Of a stretch of DNA of 64,000 nucleotides, positions 47,180 through 63,789 are shown one piece after another. The translations under genes were made by a program, and so were the position numbers. The DNA lies in the NCBI RefSeq assembly GCF_020085105.1, contig NC_058043.1, positions 14,603,167 to 14,667,166 of the forward strand, read 5' to 3'. This DNA is from Siniperca chuatsi (taxonomy: Eukaryota; Chordata; Actinopteri; Centrarchiformes; Sinipercidae). Numbering within the stretch: the stretch's first letter is position 1; the number at the start of each line of letters is the position of its first letter. Below the pieces are notes generated by a model that saw only the letters and a program-made list of their open reading frames with translations, did no database searches and was not told where the DNA came from.

Positions 47180-47410
47180 CAACAACAAACCAGAGCATTC
47201 ACTCAGTGTAAACATCAAAGCTTGTAGCTGGAGCAAGCTGATGATACTGATGTGTGATACAGTGTGGACAAAGATGATATTTTCAACGTCACATCTGGTG
47301 CATGCGATTTTGTAGGTCTCAGGTTTTAGTTAAAGTTTAGGTTTAGCTAGCTGTCAAGTAAACTAAACGAAGAAAAAGCAGAACGTGTTCTGTACCTGTG
47401 GTTGAGCCAT
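36236..47410 (-). CDS. ccdc30: Coiled-coil protein, probably CCDC30
   Basis: A 17-exon minus-strand gene whose exons sum to 726 codons including the stop. Exons: 47410-47396, 46375-46199, 46080-45960, 44967-44756, 43725-43560, 43253-43182, 42543-42428, 40689-40600, 39803-39705, 38936-38769, 38502-38404, 38251-38154, 38039-37901, 37635-37523, 37256-37115, 36743-36607 and 36449-36236. Exon 1 encodes only MAQPQ. Exon 2 starts EELEQIATWFSEEGLAPDSP, and most of the rest is heptad-rich Glu/Gln/Leu coiled coil. The 3' exons hold SKYHEMKEKHKAKLCRAKQK and ENDKLLVQRRRLLQQLNEEE, which I associate with CCDC30 (DUF4686), but without a search the name is tentative. No enzymatic motif is present; a structural role is likely. 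Exons 8-11 form a duplicated module pair. The last exon could instead splice at 36314, ending in four residues. Confidence 0.72.
38820..38881 (-). repeat. ccdc30: 15-bp in-frame coding repeat, (QQRAE)3
   Basis: Within exon 10 of the coiled-coil gene, the unit CAGCAGCGGGCTGAG repeats three times and then begins a fourth partial copy. It adds Gln-Gln-Arg-Ala-Glu units to the helix. The equivalent exon (40689-40600) lacks it, so the expansion arose after the exon duplication. Confidence 0.85.
40015..40462. mobile_element. Solo LTR, 448 bp
   Basis: It starts TGTCACGGTTTTGGGTTTTT and ends ACCCTGCTTGACA, so it is bounded by TGTCA/TGACA inverted ends with TG...CA. It contains a pyrimidine-rich interior (CCCGCCCTAATTAGTTGCAC) and no coding sequence. 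No internal retroelement or partner LTR is nearby. Flanks (CGAT / AACT) do not show a clear target duplication. It lies in the ccdc30 intron between exons 8 and 9. The superfamily was not determined. Confidence 0.6.
42735..43075. repeat. Conserved interspersed repeat with 'TTTCCTCCCACAGTCTAAAG' core
   Basis: GTGTGGGTTTCCTCCCACAG, GTAAATTGTCTTAAGTTATG, ACTGGTGACCTGTCCAGGGT and CTCCAGCCC are present in the order of a very widespread vertebrate repeat (probably a LINE 3' end or SINE body). It sits in an intron of the ccdc30-like gene and is not coding. Confidence 0.55.
47078..47176. repeat. Compound microsatellite (CT)n-(CA)n-(TA)n
   Basis: About 14 CT units, a GCACAC transition, about 13 CA units and about 22 AT/TA units lie in direct succession. 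It is 220 bases from exon 1 of the ccdc30-like gene, within intron 1. It creates an artificial Thr-His and Ile-Tyr open frame that is not a gene. Confidence 0.95.
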
Positions 47411-48049
47411 TTGTCCTGCGGTGAGAAACAACTTTTGACCGTGGTTTCCACTACTGCACTCACATTTTGTACCTCACTTTTGTCGTTTTCCGAAATATTC
47501 CGATATCGACTCCGAACGCAGAAACTCAGCTCTTACTGGCTTTGAGACAGAACGTAGCCTGGCGTTCTAGAACACCGCGACGTAAACACGCGAGTCGCCT
47601 GCTGTCGTCTTTCCGTTGTTCAACGGTTATAACGGTACTTAACAAACGCACGCACTCAACTCCCCACAAACTTTGGGTGAATAGATACTCGAAACTTTCG
47701 CGTCAACATCAGCGACAGAGAGTGAAAACACAGTGTGGACTCAGGCTGAAGGAATGTAGCCTACAGTAAAATATCACTGGCTGTCGCTTGAATAAGTGGT
47801 GGTGCGAGGTTCTGTTATTTCTTACGCATTGTGATCATGGGCTGTCCATGGGTCCTTGAAGGAGTCTTGTGGGACTCTTAACAGTGTGAATAGTTTAAAT
47901 TCACTGGTAAACATTAGTAAAAACGAAACTTTGTGTAAGAATGCATTGCATATTTGATTGTCATTTTGTTGAATCTATTTATCTAATCCGTTATAAAGTA
48001 AAATGATGGCAACTAATTGCTTTTACTCAAATCCTATTAGGACAAATTT

Positions 48050-48545
48050 GAGGTAGGCTACTTCAGTATTTCCATTTCTAGTTATACCTCTGCTCCACTA
48101 TTGAGAGAGAAATGTGGTCCTTTTTAGTCTACATTTACCTGACAGTTATAGTTACAGTTAATTAAAAAATTAAGATTTTACATTCAGAATTTATGATGAG
48201 TTTACAACATACGATGCATTGTTGTTATAGATTAAACTACCCAATATATATAGAATAGTTCATATTAGCACCACCTCGAATACAACAGTAAAATGCTGCT
48301 TACACATTTAGGCTACATTCATAATAATCCATAATATTATTTCTAATAGTATTTCACTCATAGTGGCCACTTTTTTCTGCATTGAGTACTTTTACTTTTG
48401 ATACTTCAAGTACATTTTGCTAATAAAACTTACATTTACTTGAGTAACATTTTTAATGCTGGACTTTTACCTGTAATGGATTATTTTACATGATTTTGCT
48501 TTTACTTATGTAAAGGATCTGAATAGTTCCTCCACCACTGGTTAT
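48050..48545. repeat. MITE family B, copy 2
   Basis: The end TTTTACTTATGTAAAGGATC then AGTTCCTCCACCACTGG matches the right-end motif of family B. The interior has CAGTAAAATGCTGCTTACAC, also present at 20308. It is AT-rich with no ORF. Confidence 0.5.
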
Positions 48546-48874
48546 TGGTTAGTTAATGAAATATTACTCATACTTTGGTATAGGCATCCATTGTTTCTTC
48601 AGCTGCCAGTAACTTCCTTCCAAAATTTGTTCATTATACAGATAACAACATAAATTGTTATGGGGTGCAAATAAACTTACCCAGCTGAGAGATTTTAGTT
48701 ACATAAATTGTTTTTTGCACATAAACTGCTCGATGCTTTGTACCATATTTAGCTACTAGCTAATTTCCATCTGTAGTCATTGGACAGGCGACAGGAAACA
48801 ATAAAACACAGAGCAAAACCTGTCATCTACACTACTAATGGACCAACAACCTATTGATACCCACGCAGGTGTAT

Positions 48875-48875
<1 letters not shown>

Positions 48876-48928
<53 letters not shown>
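48876..48928. repeat. (CA)n microsatellite
   Basis: A perfect run of about 26 CA units. The Thr-His and Cys-Val frames across it are artefacts. Confidence 0.95.
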
Positions 48929-48930
<2 letters not shown>

Positions 48931-49579
48931 CAGAATACAAATATCATTGTATTACATCTTATTGCTTTTATTGTGTATATTGTGTTGTTGGTGAGACAAA
49001 TTTCCTCCCCTGGTGGGACAATAAAGTTTATTTTTACTGTAATCAGTGTCATCTAATGAAACTGAATTTGTATGCAAATTTCTTACTGACGATGAAATTT
49101 AGGATTAAACACTGTGTGTTGTGTCTTGGGTGGTCTGAGAGTTCCCGCACATATACAATGAAAAGTGGGCAGTAACCAGCCCTCATTTCCTGCCTTTCAA
49201 TCACCTCACTCTGGAAATACTGTGGTGGTCTTCATGCCAAGCTGCACGGCTGGATGAACGGCATGAGTAGGTCTACATGTGCTGCACTGACAAACATGTT
49301 TCTAACTGCATGATTCTGTTTGTCCTTCAGTAGGCTCTGAATTATGGATTTAGGCATACACCACCTCATCATTGTTCCAAATTTCAATGCAGATTGGATG
49401 TCTGCCGTACAGTTTTGGAGAAAATGCTCTGTGTTTATGCCGGTCCAGAGGAATGTTATTTTTGGTGTTAAGTTGGTCCAGACCACAGATTTGAGGGGGA
49501 GGGCAGGGAAAATTTAGAGGAAATGGGTGTTGAGAACTCCTCCTATATCTAACTCCACATTCCTCTTTTGTACCCTTCT

Positions 49580-49675
49580 CTCCCAGTTTTGGAGCTAAAA
49601 CGTCTGCGAAAACAGAAAGAGCAGAGGGAGGAGAGCAGCAACTGGGGGAAAAAAATCAAAGACGATCACTGAAGG
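49580..49675 (+). other. emp3: Possible 5' non-coding exon of emp3
   Basis: A purine-rich sequence (AGAGGGAGGAGAGCAGCAAC) ends at the good donor CTGAAGG|GTAAGG (donor at 49676). It is 1.6 kb upstream of and in the same direction as the emp3 coding start, and no other gene needs it. It has no long open frame. Confidence 0.35.
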
Positions 49676-50855
49676 GTAAGGACTCAAAACATCTTGGTTA
49701 TGTTGGATTAAAAAGAAATGATATGTCTGGATTTTCTATTATTTTCTGAAACATACAGCTTAGTATGATGTAACAATTGCCTAATGAGATGCATGTCACA
49801 CCCAAATGTGATCAAATAATGATATTGTTTGAATGTTTATAAAGATGCTTTTCTGTTCTTCCATCGTGATATGCTTGAAATTTCTGTGGTCATTACTTTC
49901 CTTCTGTCTGTGCCAGGTGCCTCACACTGAGGCCAGATGTACTAGTATGTAATCAAACACATGCCTCTCTGTATTGTCCACAATCTAATAGCAACAAGGA
50001 TTTCCCTCTATGGGCAGAGCTGGGTGGGGAAGACAAACATGTGCAAGGTGTAGAAAACCATCTCTTAAAATCCTGAGTGTACTGTACAGTTGAGGGTTGG
50101 TAATTTAGGTAAAAGTAAAAGTCTACATCTAGAAATTGTAGTAAAAATGATTCAATGATTTGAACCAGGCAGCAGCCTCTGTTTTTGGCCACAGAAACAA
50201 ATGTAACAAATGCACAGTTTTGATATTTTAGACTCAACTTTTGATCAGAAAAATGAATTGCATTTATATTGTGCATTACACCCTTTCTAATTTAGCTGCA
50301 TTTGATGTAGTAGAAAAACAACACACAACACTATATTCATGTTTTAAGAGAATTCCTTATTTAGTTTGTACTGTAAGTAGGCCATAATACATACTTAATA
50401 ATGTCTTTACTTATTTTAACAGCTATATTTTTTGAACTGAAGCCAAAAAGGAAGAAGTCTTACTTAATAATGTGACTTCCCATTTTTCTTGTGTCCTTGC
50501 AAAAGTTTCTGATGGAAAAAGACACTACACTGATTTGAATAAAATCAATGAGTCATTCATCACTCTCAGAGTTTTTGTCATTTGACTTAAAAGCTGTTTC
50601 ACAATAGCTTTTTATGGGGTGGATCATTGGGGAGTGTTTGAAAAGATTAAGGAATACTTATGTAAGTTTTTCTTATTGAACCTCAAATGTAATGCCATAT
50701 TGTCATCCTTTATACTGTTGGTATGAAGTTTGTTCCCAGATTCATAAAAAGTACACAACAGTATGTCAGACTGTTGGTAGATAGGGTTTCAGTCTACAAG
50801 TTTGTTTACAACGGTTACAGGGAGGTGATGTTCTGATGTATTCCTCAGAGACTGA

Positions 50856-51092
50856 ACAGGCTCTGAGGACAGAGAGAAATACCACCTCTTTCTGGCATGT
50901 TTGCGGTTTGATAAATGGGCAGAGATTGTCCGTGCAGATGTTGAGATGCATGATGAAAGTGCTCAGAATTTCCTCGAGAGGCAGACAGGGAGTCCACTGT
51001 TTCGGGCCACTGCCTCGAGAAATCTGCTGGCCATTTTAAATGACATGGTTGAAGGGGACGGTGCTCAGCAGTGGCAAATGGTGTTTCTTTGA
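50856..51092 (+). other. Unexplained 78-codon open frame just upstream of emp3
   Basis: The frame reads EDREKYHLFLACLRFDKWAE, then a segment with FLERQTGSPLFRATASRNLL, and ends at TGA 51090-51092. Its composition looks protein-like, and it is preceded by a stop (50853-50855) with a possible CAG acceptor at 50846-50848 in another frame. I recognise no family. It may be a transposon relic or an old gene fragment. Nothing shows that it is expressed. Confidence 0.25.
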
Positions 51093-51250
51093 CTACAGAG
51101 CTGTTGGGTTCTATGTGGAGCCACCAATCTTAACACAAATGGATGTTACAGGCTTACTGCTCTTGTGAAGACATCATCCCATAATCGTAATAACATAGCA
51201 GGGTTGTTTGTACACAGGATACCAAACTCTACCCTCATCTCCAAGCAGCC

Positions 51251-52846
51251 ATGGTCTTCCTGCTCATATCCCTAACTGTGCTGCATCTGCTCACCTTGGC
51301 CATGCTCCTTATCGCCACCCTGGAAAAGGTGAGACACATGTCAAATGATGTCTTAACCTATATTGTCTCAGTATATTGTCACTGTTAATCACTGTATGAT
51401 GTAAATAAAATCAATCACAAAAATGCTGCTCATCAACATACTACCTGTGGTTTTGTGCACTGTGCCATTCTGAGAAACTGTGTTTGAAATCTGATCCATC
51501 AGTTCTAAACTATGACTGTGTGTATCAATTTACCTAGTTTAGGCAAAAGGCGAAAGTGTTTTCTTTCTTTCTGCAGTCCTGGTGGGTGTGGACTGATTCA
51601 GAAATCACAGACCTCTGGTATAACTGCTTCTATGATAATGCAACAAGGACCTGGCTGTGTGCTGCTACCAATGAAAGCGGTACATTTTCAAAGTATTTGT
51701 CTGCGTGCTAGCTGGTTTGTTTATTTACTGGTCATATTTGGCATTTCTGCATGATTGGATATTTCATAACTGCCTGAAGCTTTTAGTTTTGCTTGTGCTC
51801 TCCCAGACTGGCTGCAGTCTGTCCAGGCCCTCATGGTCCTCTCTGTGGTCTTCTCCTCCATCTCCTTCCTGGTTTTTCTGGGTCAGCTGCTCACCATATC
51901 CAAAGGAGGACTCTTCTACTTCACAGGCCTCTGTCAGGCCTTTGCAGGTGTTTTGAAGAAGCAAACAAGCAATTTCTTATGACAGTGACAACTTAACTGC
52001 ACTTTTGAAATTTAGCTTATGTTTTTATTAGAGACAGCTTGGTTTCTATCTTTTTGCAATTTTCTACTCTTTATGAATCTGAATCTATATACTGTACTCA
52101 TATTATATAAATGGAGGAAATAACCCACATTTGGGGTTTTAAAGAGTAAGATTGGCTATATTAAATTTTTTTCCTCATTGTCAACAAATCTCAATACATT
52201 TATCCGACTAACAAGTATTGCATGCGTAGCTAAAGCCTGATACAGCTTATTCCCTCCATTGTTGTCCAAAAACAATTTAAAACACATCTATGAACCACAA
52301 TGCTGCACTGGGTGACATGTCCCTTCATTACGATGAACGTCAATCCCACAAACACCGTCCTACTGCTGTAAATACATTTACACTTCAGTAGGAACCAATG
52401 GGCTTGAGACTGAGTGCCACAAACAGTTTAGGGAAGTCAGAGAATTGACGATTGAGACGCAATAATGAATTGTTTTGGTCTTATTGTGGCATTTGTTGAC
52501 AATAAGAAAAATGTAGAACAATGCCAGTATTATTTTTTTTTTACTAAATATTTCGGTAGGCATTTTTATTAATCTCTAATGTGTAGTTAAATAAATATAT
52601 ACCATGAAAATGTATAACGGTGATGAGATAAGAATTTGAACTAAAACGTTTTAATATGTTACTCTTGCAGGTTTCACAGCCTTTGCTGCTTGCCTCATCT
52701 TCACCTTCCACAGAAAGGAGATCTTAAATGACTCCAGAGATCTGAGCAAAGGACGCTTTGGCTACTGTTTCATCCTGGCATGGCTGTGTGTCCCTCTCCT
52801 CCTGGTCAGTGGAGTCCTATATGTCCACCTGCGCAAGAGGCAGTGA
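51251..52846 (+). CDS. emp3: Epithelial membrane protein 3 (PMP22/EMP family)
   Basis: A four-transmembrane protein of the plasma membrane. Coding exons are 51251-51328, 51577-51679, 51807-51947 and 52671-52846, giving 165 residues, close to the 163 of human EMP3. The start ATG lies in an exon beginning after an acceptor at 51217. Helix 1 is about residues 2-22. The first extracellular loop holds the PMP22/claudin-family W...WLC pattern (LEKSWWVW, DLWYNCFYDN, TWLC) with N-glycosylation sites NAT and NES. Helix 2 is ALMVLSVVFSSISFLVFLG, helix 3 is around GFTAFAACLIFTF, and helix 4 is FILAWLCVPLLLVSGVLYV before the cytosolic LRKRQ end. LEKSWW and RTWLC favour EMP3 over EMP1, EMP2 or PMP22. Family roles include cell proliferation and adhesion. 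Confidence 0.9.
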
Positions 52847-52958
52847 GCCAAAAAACAGAAAGGATGAAAAATCTCTCATTAAGAGTGTGATGCTCTTCTA
52901 TCACTTCAAACACTTTGCAGTTAACAGTAAGCACACATGAGGAAATAAGATGACTGAG

Positions 52959-52964
52959 AATAAA
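52959..52964 (+). terminator. emp3: emp3 poly(A) signal
   Basis: AATAAA occurs 113 bases after the emp3 stop codon, in AT-rich sequence with T-rich sequence downstream. This would give a compact 3' UTR. Confidence 0.5.
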
Positions 52965-52969
52965 ATACC

Positions 52970-54000
52970 TCCTTAAATGATACAATTCTGTTTTCTTTAT
53001 GACTGAGTATCAACCCTACCGTGCTACATGGTATGCAAGACATTATGTCTGGTTGTGTATGTGTCTGTGAGACTCATTGTTGTCACTCAAGACCAGATCA
53101 GAAAAACTAAGTCATTAAAACTCAGTCATGCTGTAAGATACAAAGCTCATATGAATGTGTTACATGAAGGATTCTGACATAGAAATATTAGGTAATTAAT
53201 GCTTAACCTGTTGTGCTTAATGTATGATTGTGATTTTGGTAGGACAATGTGGAGCTCAAATAATTTTTTTTGTATTTTGTATGAATATGTGTTTACTGAT
53301 TAAAAAAGTAATACACTGATTGTTGTCTCTTTGTGATAAATTTTTACCATTTATTAGTTTCACCAAATGGCTAACACCTGTTTTGTTCTGTATGAAGTGC
53401 TTTATGTGTAACACAGTGCAAGTGAAATCCTCTGACATAACACCATGGTGGCGAAAGGGTGCGGCATTTTTGTCACTTAATCACTCATTGTTTGGTGGCA
53501 TTCATTGTTTACTTTGTTAAAGTATGCTCACACTGTTTTCTACAGAATAGTAGAGGAACGTGATAATCTACTGATAACAAACTGGCCATTGACACTAGTG
53601 TCAGGATTCACAAACACTTTTTCCAAAGAAATAAAAAGAAAACTGCTGTGCACCTGACACCTTTACATAGGAAGTCAGATACAGTATTGCATATTGCACA
53701 AACCTACCTGTCAGGCTGGACCAGTCCAAAAAGAAAACTGTGAGGTGAATGGTAGCCTCTTAGATAAAGTACACATAGCAATATGATTCATCAGACACCT
53801 CACACACATTTAGGACGTTTGTGAACTGACACCAGAGACCTTGATTTAATTTAAATACAACAGCTGTAAAAGTCAGAGAGCGGTACAGCAGGATTGTGAC
53901 TGTGTATCCGAGCAGCTAACTGATCTGTCAACTGCACAGCATTTCTGGAATCTGTCAGCAACAAGGAGTGGAAAGGTAAGAGGAGTGATACGACATGCAG
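52970..54000. other. Intergenic sequence between emp3 and the FAM83 gene
   Basis: This is unique, AT-rich sequence in which I see no gene, repeat family or RNA. Short frames (for example 53256-53438 minus) lack motifs. Confidence 0.45.
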
Positions 54001-54084
54001 TGGAGGGAACGCCTGAAGAGCTATAGCTCCTGAGAGCCATTGACTAATACTTGAGCTTGAGAGATGAGACATGCTGCCCAGGAG
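54000..54084 (+). other. fam83e: Possible 5' non-coding exon of the FAM83 gene
   Basis: The sequence ends at the strong donor CCAGGAG|GTGAGTTTT (GT at 54085-54086). The coding exon is preceded by a matching acceptor (CACACCAG, ending 54514) just before ATG 54524. The 5' limit is not determined. Confidence 0.4.
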
Positions 54085-54523
54085 GTGAGTTTTATAATGT
54101 GTTGATTTTTGTGTGTTCAAACAAGATTTTTTTTGTTAAAGCTGGCAGACTTACTGATCACTTCTACTTCTAATTCTGCTTACTTTCTTACATCAACATG
54201 AGCTGGGGAACACGGCTGCTGCAGAACATAAAATGTGCTCAGGACTGAACTTGTGAATCTTGAACAGGCTTTATCTCAGTTAGGAGTGGAGTGAAACTCA
54301 TCATCAAGATTGTCAGTGACATCAAGATATCATATGTGTTCTAGGCAGATCTTGCCAACATGGAGATATTGTGACTTTTTGCCAGATTGATGAATGAAAT
54401 TATCATACTGACTAAAGGGTGACATGAGCTGGCCTGGGATAGTCTTGCAGTCATACAATTGGACTCAGTAGTGGGAACTTTGATAAATAGCACTTATTAC
54501 CAGAGACACACCAGGCTGCGGTC

Positions 54524-59827
<5,304 letters not shown>

Positions 59828-59960
59828 GGAGCGAGAAAGTAAATTCATGGGCAATATGTTCTGTAATAACATCTTCTATCACTGAGGGGAGGCAGCTGCC
59901 AGCAGTGGATAGTTATGACCTCTGCAGTGTTAATTACCCAAAACAGGCTGTGACTCTGAA

Positions 59961-60116
59961 AATAAAGCCATTGTTAATATGTAGGATGTATATCAGTTCT
60001 ATCTGTGGATTTGATGTCCCACTGAATTTGATGATGTTTCACTGTATGCTATACATGTATATACTGTAGTGTGTTTGATGCAATGCTTTACTTTAAAATA
60101 TGTTTAAATAAATAAA
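59961..60116 (+). terminator. fam83e: FAM83-gene poly(A) signals
   Basis: AATAAA occurs at 59961-59966 (134 bases after the stop) and again at about 60111-60116, inside AAATAAATAAAAT. Either could end the transcript, and two sites suggest alternative 3' ends. Confidence 0.45.
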
Positions 60117-60600
60117 ATTGTTCTGTTAATGCTGCTCACCATGAATAGTATCAACTGGTTTGACCTCTGGATGGCTCTTACAGTGTTGTATATGCAAACA
60201 AGTAGTTACCCAGACAGAGGAAGAAATTATAAATTGGCCTTTTGATTGAAATTTATAATAGCTATGATTTATTTTAAACCTTCAGCAAGTGGCACTAGAT
60301 GTGCATTTGTGTTGGATACTGGCACATGAGAGAGTAAAATTAAATGTTGCTGAAAAATTAGCAAAAAGAAGCAAAAGTAATCGATAAAGTCTGATAAATT
60401 ATGAAGGCTTGGCAGAAAATATGGGATAAAGACAGTACAGGTGGGGATCATCATAGAATACAAAGGTCTGTAAGAGTTGGAAGGTAGATGTCACAAAGAT
60501 GTTCAGCATTAAGGTTAGGGCAAGGTTATAAAGGTTATAAGGTTATAAACTAAACACTTAAAACTTAAACACTACAAAATAAAATGGTGTTACACACTCC

Positions 60601-60672
60601 AGTACAGTAGGTGGCGGTATGCACCTTTCACATTACTTTGTATACCGCCATTAAAAGTAAAGAAGAAATCCG
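60601..60672. repeat. Short dyad repeat upstream of utp3
   Basis: AGTAGGTGGCGGTATGCACC is followed 15 bases later by TATACCGCCATTAAAAGTAA and AGAAGAAAT. GGCGGTAT and ATACCGCC form a perfect 8-bp dyad. I recognise this 'GGTGGCGGTA...ACCGCC...GAAGAAG' layout as a common short fish repeat. It lies about 170 bases before the utp3 start codon, so it is within or next to the promoter. Confidence 0.55.
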
Positions 60673-60842
60673 GAAGCACATGGTAACCAGTGTGGCAAAG
60701 GTTCAACTTAACCCAGCTGGATATAGTTTTCTCTTGTTTTAATCTCCACATATAAGCACTGACGTTGAAACGCATTGTTTGGTTATCGTTGCAACGCCCT
60801 GTTTTGTTTGCTAACGTGTAGCAAGTTTAATTAATTTCCATC

Positions 60843-63745
60843 ATGGTTCGAGCAAAAAGGTGAGTTTGGCTAAAGTTAGCTAAAATCAGGGTCTGCACGT
60901 TTTTATGTGACTGTTATGCTGACGTTAAACCTAGCCTCCCTATGGTGTTACACTGTTACACTATAACATCTAGCCTCCCTATGCTGTTTTTTGTGGTCAT
61001 TAACAGTCAGGGGTACGTGTTATGGTAACCGTTAGCTGTTTGAAGTCTAATAAGTTCTTAGCCCTGACCCAGGACCGTCACATTTCCCACCAGGACCTAC
61101 ACGAAACTAAATTATATTCCAATGATATAAACATCCTGTGAATGACACAGAGAAAAGATTTAAGCACATCTGCCTCTTTTCTTTCATTGTTCAGGGGTAA
61201 GCAGGTACAAAGGCCCAAAAAGACAGAGCGATATGATGAAAATGACCCTGAAGCCTACAAGAACATGCCTGTCCCTGATAAGGTAAGAGGACTCAGCAGA
61301 AGATCTGTCGCTGCTGGCTACAGTGTTGTTGTCTGCCTGAATTAGTGTGGATAGAAAGGCCAGTTGCAGTCTGTATGTGTGTTGTTATACATGCAGTTGC
61401 TTCCAATTAGACAGAGTTGCATTACACTGGTCACTGGTTTTATTTCATTACTACAATATTACACACAAGAGGAACTACTAATAACAGAGGATAAATAAGT
61501 TATAAATAAGTGTATTATACTGTACACATCCAACAGATAGTGATTGTATTAATTATTGCCCAAAAAAACCTTCATAATATATTAATATCAGTGTTTACAG
61601 TGCACATTACAAGTGTAAAAGTTACTCAATCTAGTGCTGAGCAATATTGGCACATTCAAATATTACAACATTTCTTATAAGTGTCTCCAAGAAAGGGAAT
61701 TGATTTCCCAAAAATTCAAGGCCCTTTGCTCTGTAAACAGTCAAAAGTTAAAAAGGTTTTATTATTGTGGCTACGTGATTAAAAATGGTCTTTTGGGGAA
61801 TGTTTTCCTTACAGTTTGGACAGCATAAGCATACCGGGTAATCGGGTGCACCTTCTTTGTTTTTCACAACTGTCCATTATTTTTCATTAGAGTTTTTCAT
61901 CAATACTTTAATGTGACAGTGTTTTGACCGTTGTTTCTGGTATACAGTATTGCATCTAAACTACACTTGGCTGGTATGTCTAAGAAAAAAACAATCAGTA
62001 GTGATGAAGAAATAAAGGTCAAACGGTTAAAGTTAAAACTGGCAAATAATAATAAGTTCAGGACTTTGTACCACTTTTCTTTTTAATACTGTTACTTTCT
62101 TGTAATAACCACAATCTGATTATATGTAGTCTCATACTGTGATATTAATACGATTTATCTCACAAGCCGCTCTCAACCATCAACCAACTGTCACCACATC
62201 AGCTCTGCTTTGGTGTTGTGGTTGTTATTTTCAACAGTGCTGACAGATTTGTCTTTCCTCTTCCCTTCAGAAATCGTCACAGTACACAAAGGACAAAATC
62301 GATGAGTTTCACGATGAGAAGATTGCAGTAAGTTTACCTCATTAGTAGTTCTGTGGTAAGTGTATGGTGCTTTTTTTTTTTTTTTTTTTTTTTAAACATT
62401 CTCTTAACTTTTTTGTGGTGGTCTCTTTGCCACAGAAACTTCTCGCCAGTGGTGTTCAAATTGAGAGCGACCCGGAGGAACTGGATGATGAGGTGATGGC
62501 TTATGTGTTTGTTTGGATTTACTTTCAGAAAATTAATGTAGTTAAAGAACAAATTCAAGCTCATCTGAATTTCACAGGAGGAAGTGATGGCCCTAGACGA
62601 TTCTGAGTCAGAGGATGATGAGGAGGAAGAGGGGACAGACATGGAGAGTGATATAGAGGGAAAAAAAGAAGAAGGTAAACACTAAATCATCAGTTTATGT
62701 ATCTCATTGGACTTTTCCTATAGAGCAGGTCTAGACCGTACTCTTTATATTATTTACAGAGACCCAACAAATCCCACCATGAGCAAGCATTTGGCAAAAG
62801 TGGCAAGGAAAAACTTCCTTTAAGAGGCAGAAACCTCGAGCAGAACCAGACTCAATGGTGGGCAGCCATCTGCTGCTACCGTGTTAGGTTTTTTGAGAGA
62901 GAGAGAGAGAGAGAGAGCAATGCAAATACCACCTAGAATTATTATTATTATCGTTATTATTATTTCATACTCCTACTAGCACATTTAACTGTAATTGTTG
63001 TCTTCCTCAGATCTTCCTAATGAATTGGCATGGGGCACCAAGAAGAAGATGTTCTATGACACTGACTATGTGACCACCAGTAAAGCATCTTTTATCTCCA
63101 GCAATATTATTGAGGCAATTCAGGATAATTTTGTTGTCTGTGGCTAATTCAACATTTTAACTTCTTATTACAGAAGGGAAATCACAAGAAGATTTGGAAG
63201 CTGAGGAAAAAGAGGAAGAAGAAGAGGCTAAAAATATCCAGAAACGTTTAGCTGCAAATCTGAGCGAGGAGGATTATGATTTAAACTTTTTTCAGGTATT
63301 TTTTTATTGTAAATCTCTCCTGTGCACCTCCACTTAATTCCACATGTGAGTGTTTTTTTTGTTGTTGTTGTTGTTTTGTTTTTTTTACTTTGTTTGTGGC
63401 TGTCTAAATGAAGGAATTTGCTGTGGAGGAGAAGGATGAAAACAAGACTGTAGAAAAGGAGGAGATGATTGTGAAAGACCTGAAGCATTTGTCCCAGAAG
63501 GAAAAAATGAAACTTCTGAAGAAGGAGTCACCGGAGCTGCTTGAACTTATTCAGGACTTTAAGGCAAAAGTAAAACAACCTCAGAATTAATAAGACAAAA
63601 GATATTTGCTTAGTTATCGCAGATAAACATGGAATTGATTTGAATTATTTTTGTTACTGCATGATGTGTGCAGCTTACTGAACTGAAGGATGAGCTGCAG
63701 CCCCTCGTACAGATGGTCAAGGATGGAAAGATCCCACCAGGAAAG
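60843..63745 (+). CDS. utp3: UTP3/SAS10, small-subunit processome component (5' part)
   Basis: A nucleolar factor of the U3 snoRNP processome needed for 18S rRNA maturation. Exons in the window are 60843-60859, 61195-61282, 62271-62327, 62436-62492, 62578-62674, 63011-63079, 63174-63295, 63414-63569 and 63674-63745. They give 245 codons, and the gene continues beyond the right edge. The sequence begins MVRAKRGKQVQRPKKTERYD. It continues through an acidic region (DDSESEDDEEEEGTDMES), the family block ELAWGTKKKMFYDTDYV, an EEEEEAKNIQKRLAANLSEE segment, and the start of the Sas10/Utp3/C1D domain (VKDLKHLSQKEKMKLLKKES, PELLELIQDFKAKLTELKDE, then KIPPGKG). These blocks match UTP3 proteins as I recall them. 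Acidic and basic runs fit a nucleolar protein. The human gene is intronless, so the nine introns here are notable. Confidence 0.9.
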
Positions 63746-63789
63746 GTGAGTGCATTTAGCTTCATTTCTAGCTGTGAATTTGACTCCAG

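Larger units (their letters stand above)
47411..49560. other. Intergenic region between ccdc30-like gene and emp3
   Basis: 47411-47780 is relatively CG-rich and would hold the ccdc30 promoter on the minus strand. 48050-48545 is a family B repeat (TAGCACCACCTCGAATACAA, then AGTACTTTTACTTTTGATAC, ending TCCTCCACCACTGG). 48876-48928 is a (CA)n microsatellite. 49215-49500 is unique sequence with an unexplained 84-codon minus-strand frame. No gene is supported. Confidence 0.45.

Noticed and set aside
46980-47315. 111-codon plus-strand ORF with SLSLSLCTHTHTH and IYIYIY runs
   Set aside because: It is generated entirely by the compound dinucleotide microsatellite and lies in intron 1 of the minus-strand coiled-coil gene.
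48777-49175. ORFs with poly-Thr-His or poly-Cys-Val on both strands
   Set aside because: They arise from the (CA)n tract; there is no splice context and no conserved motif.
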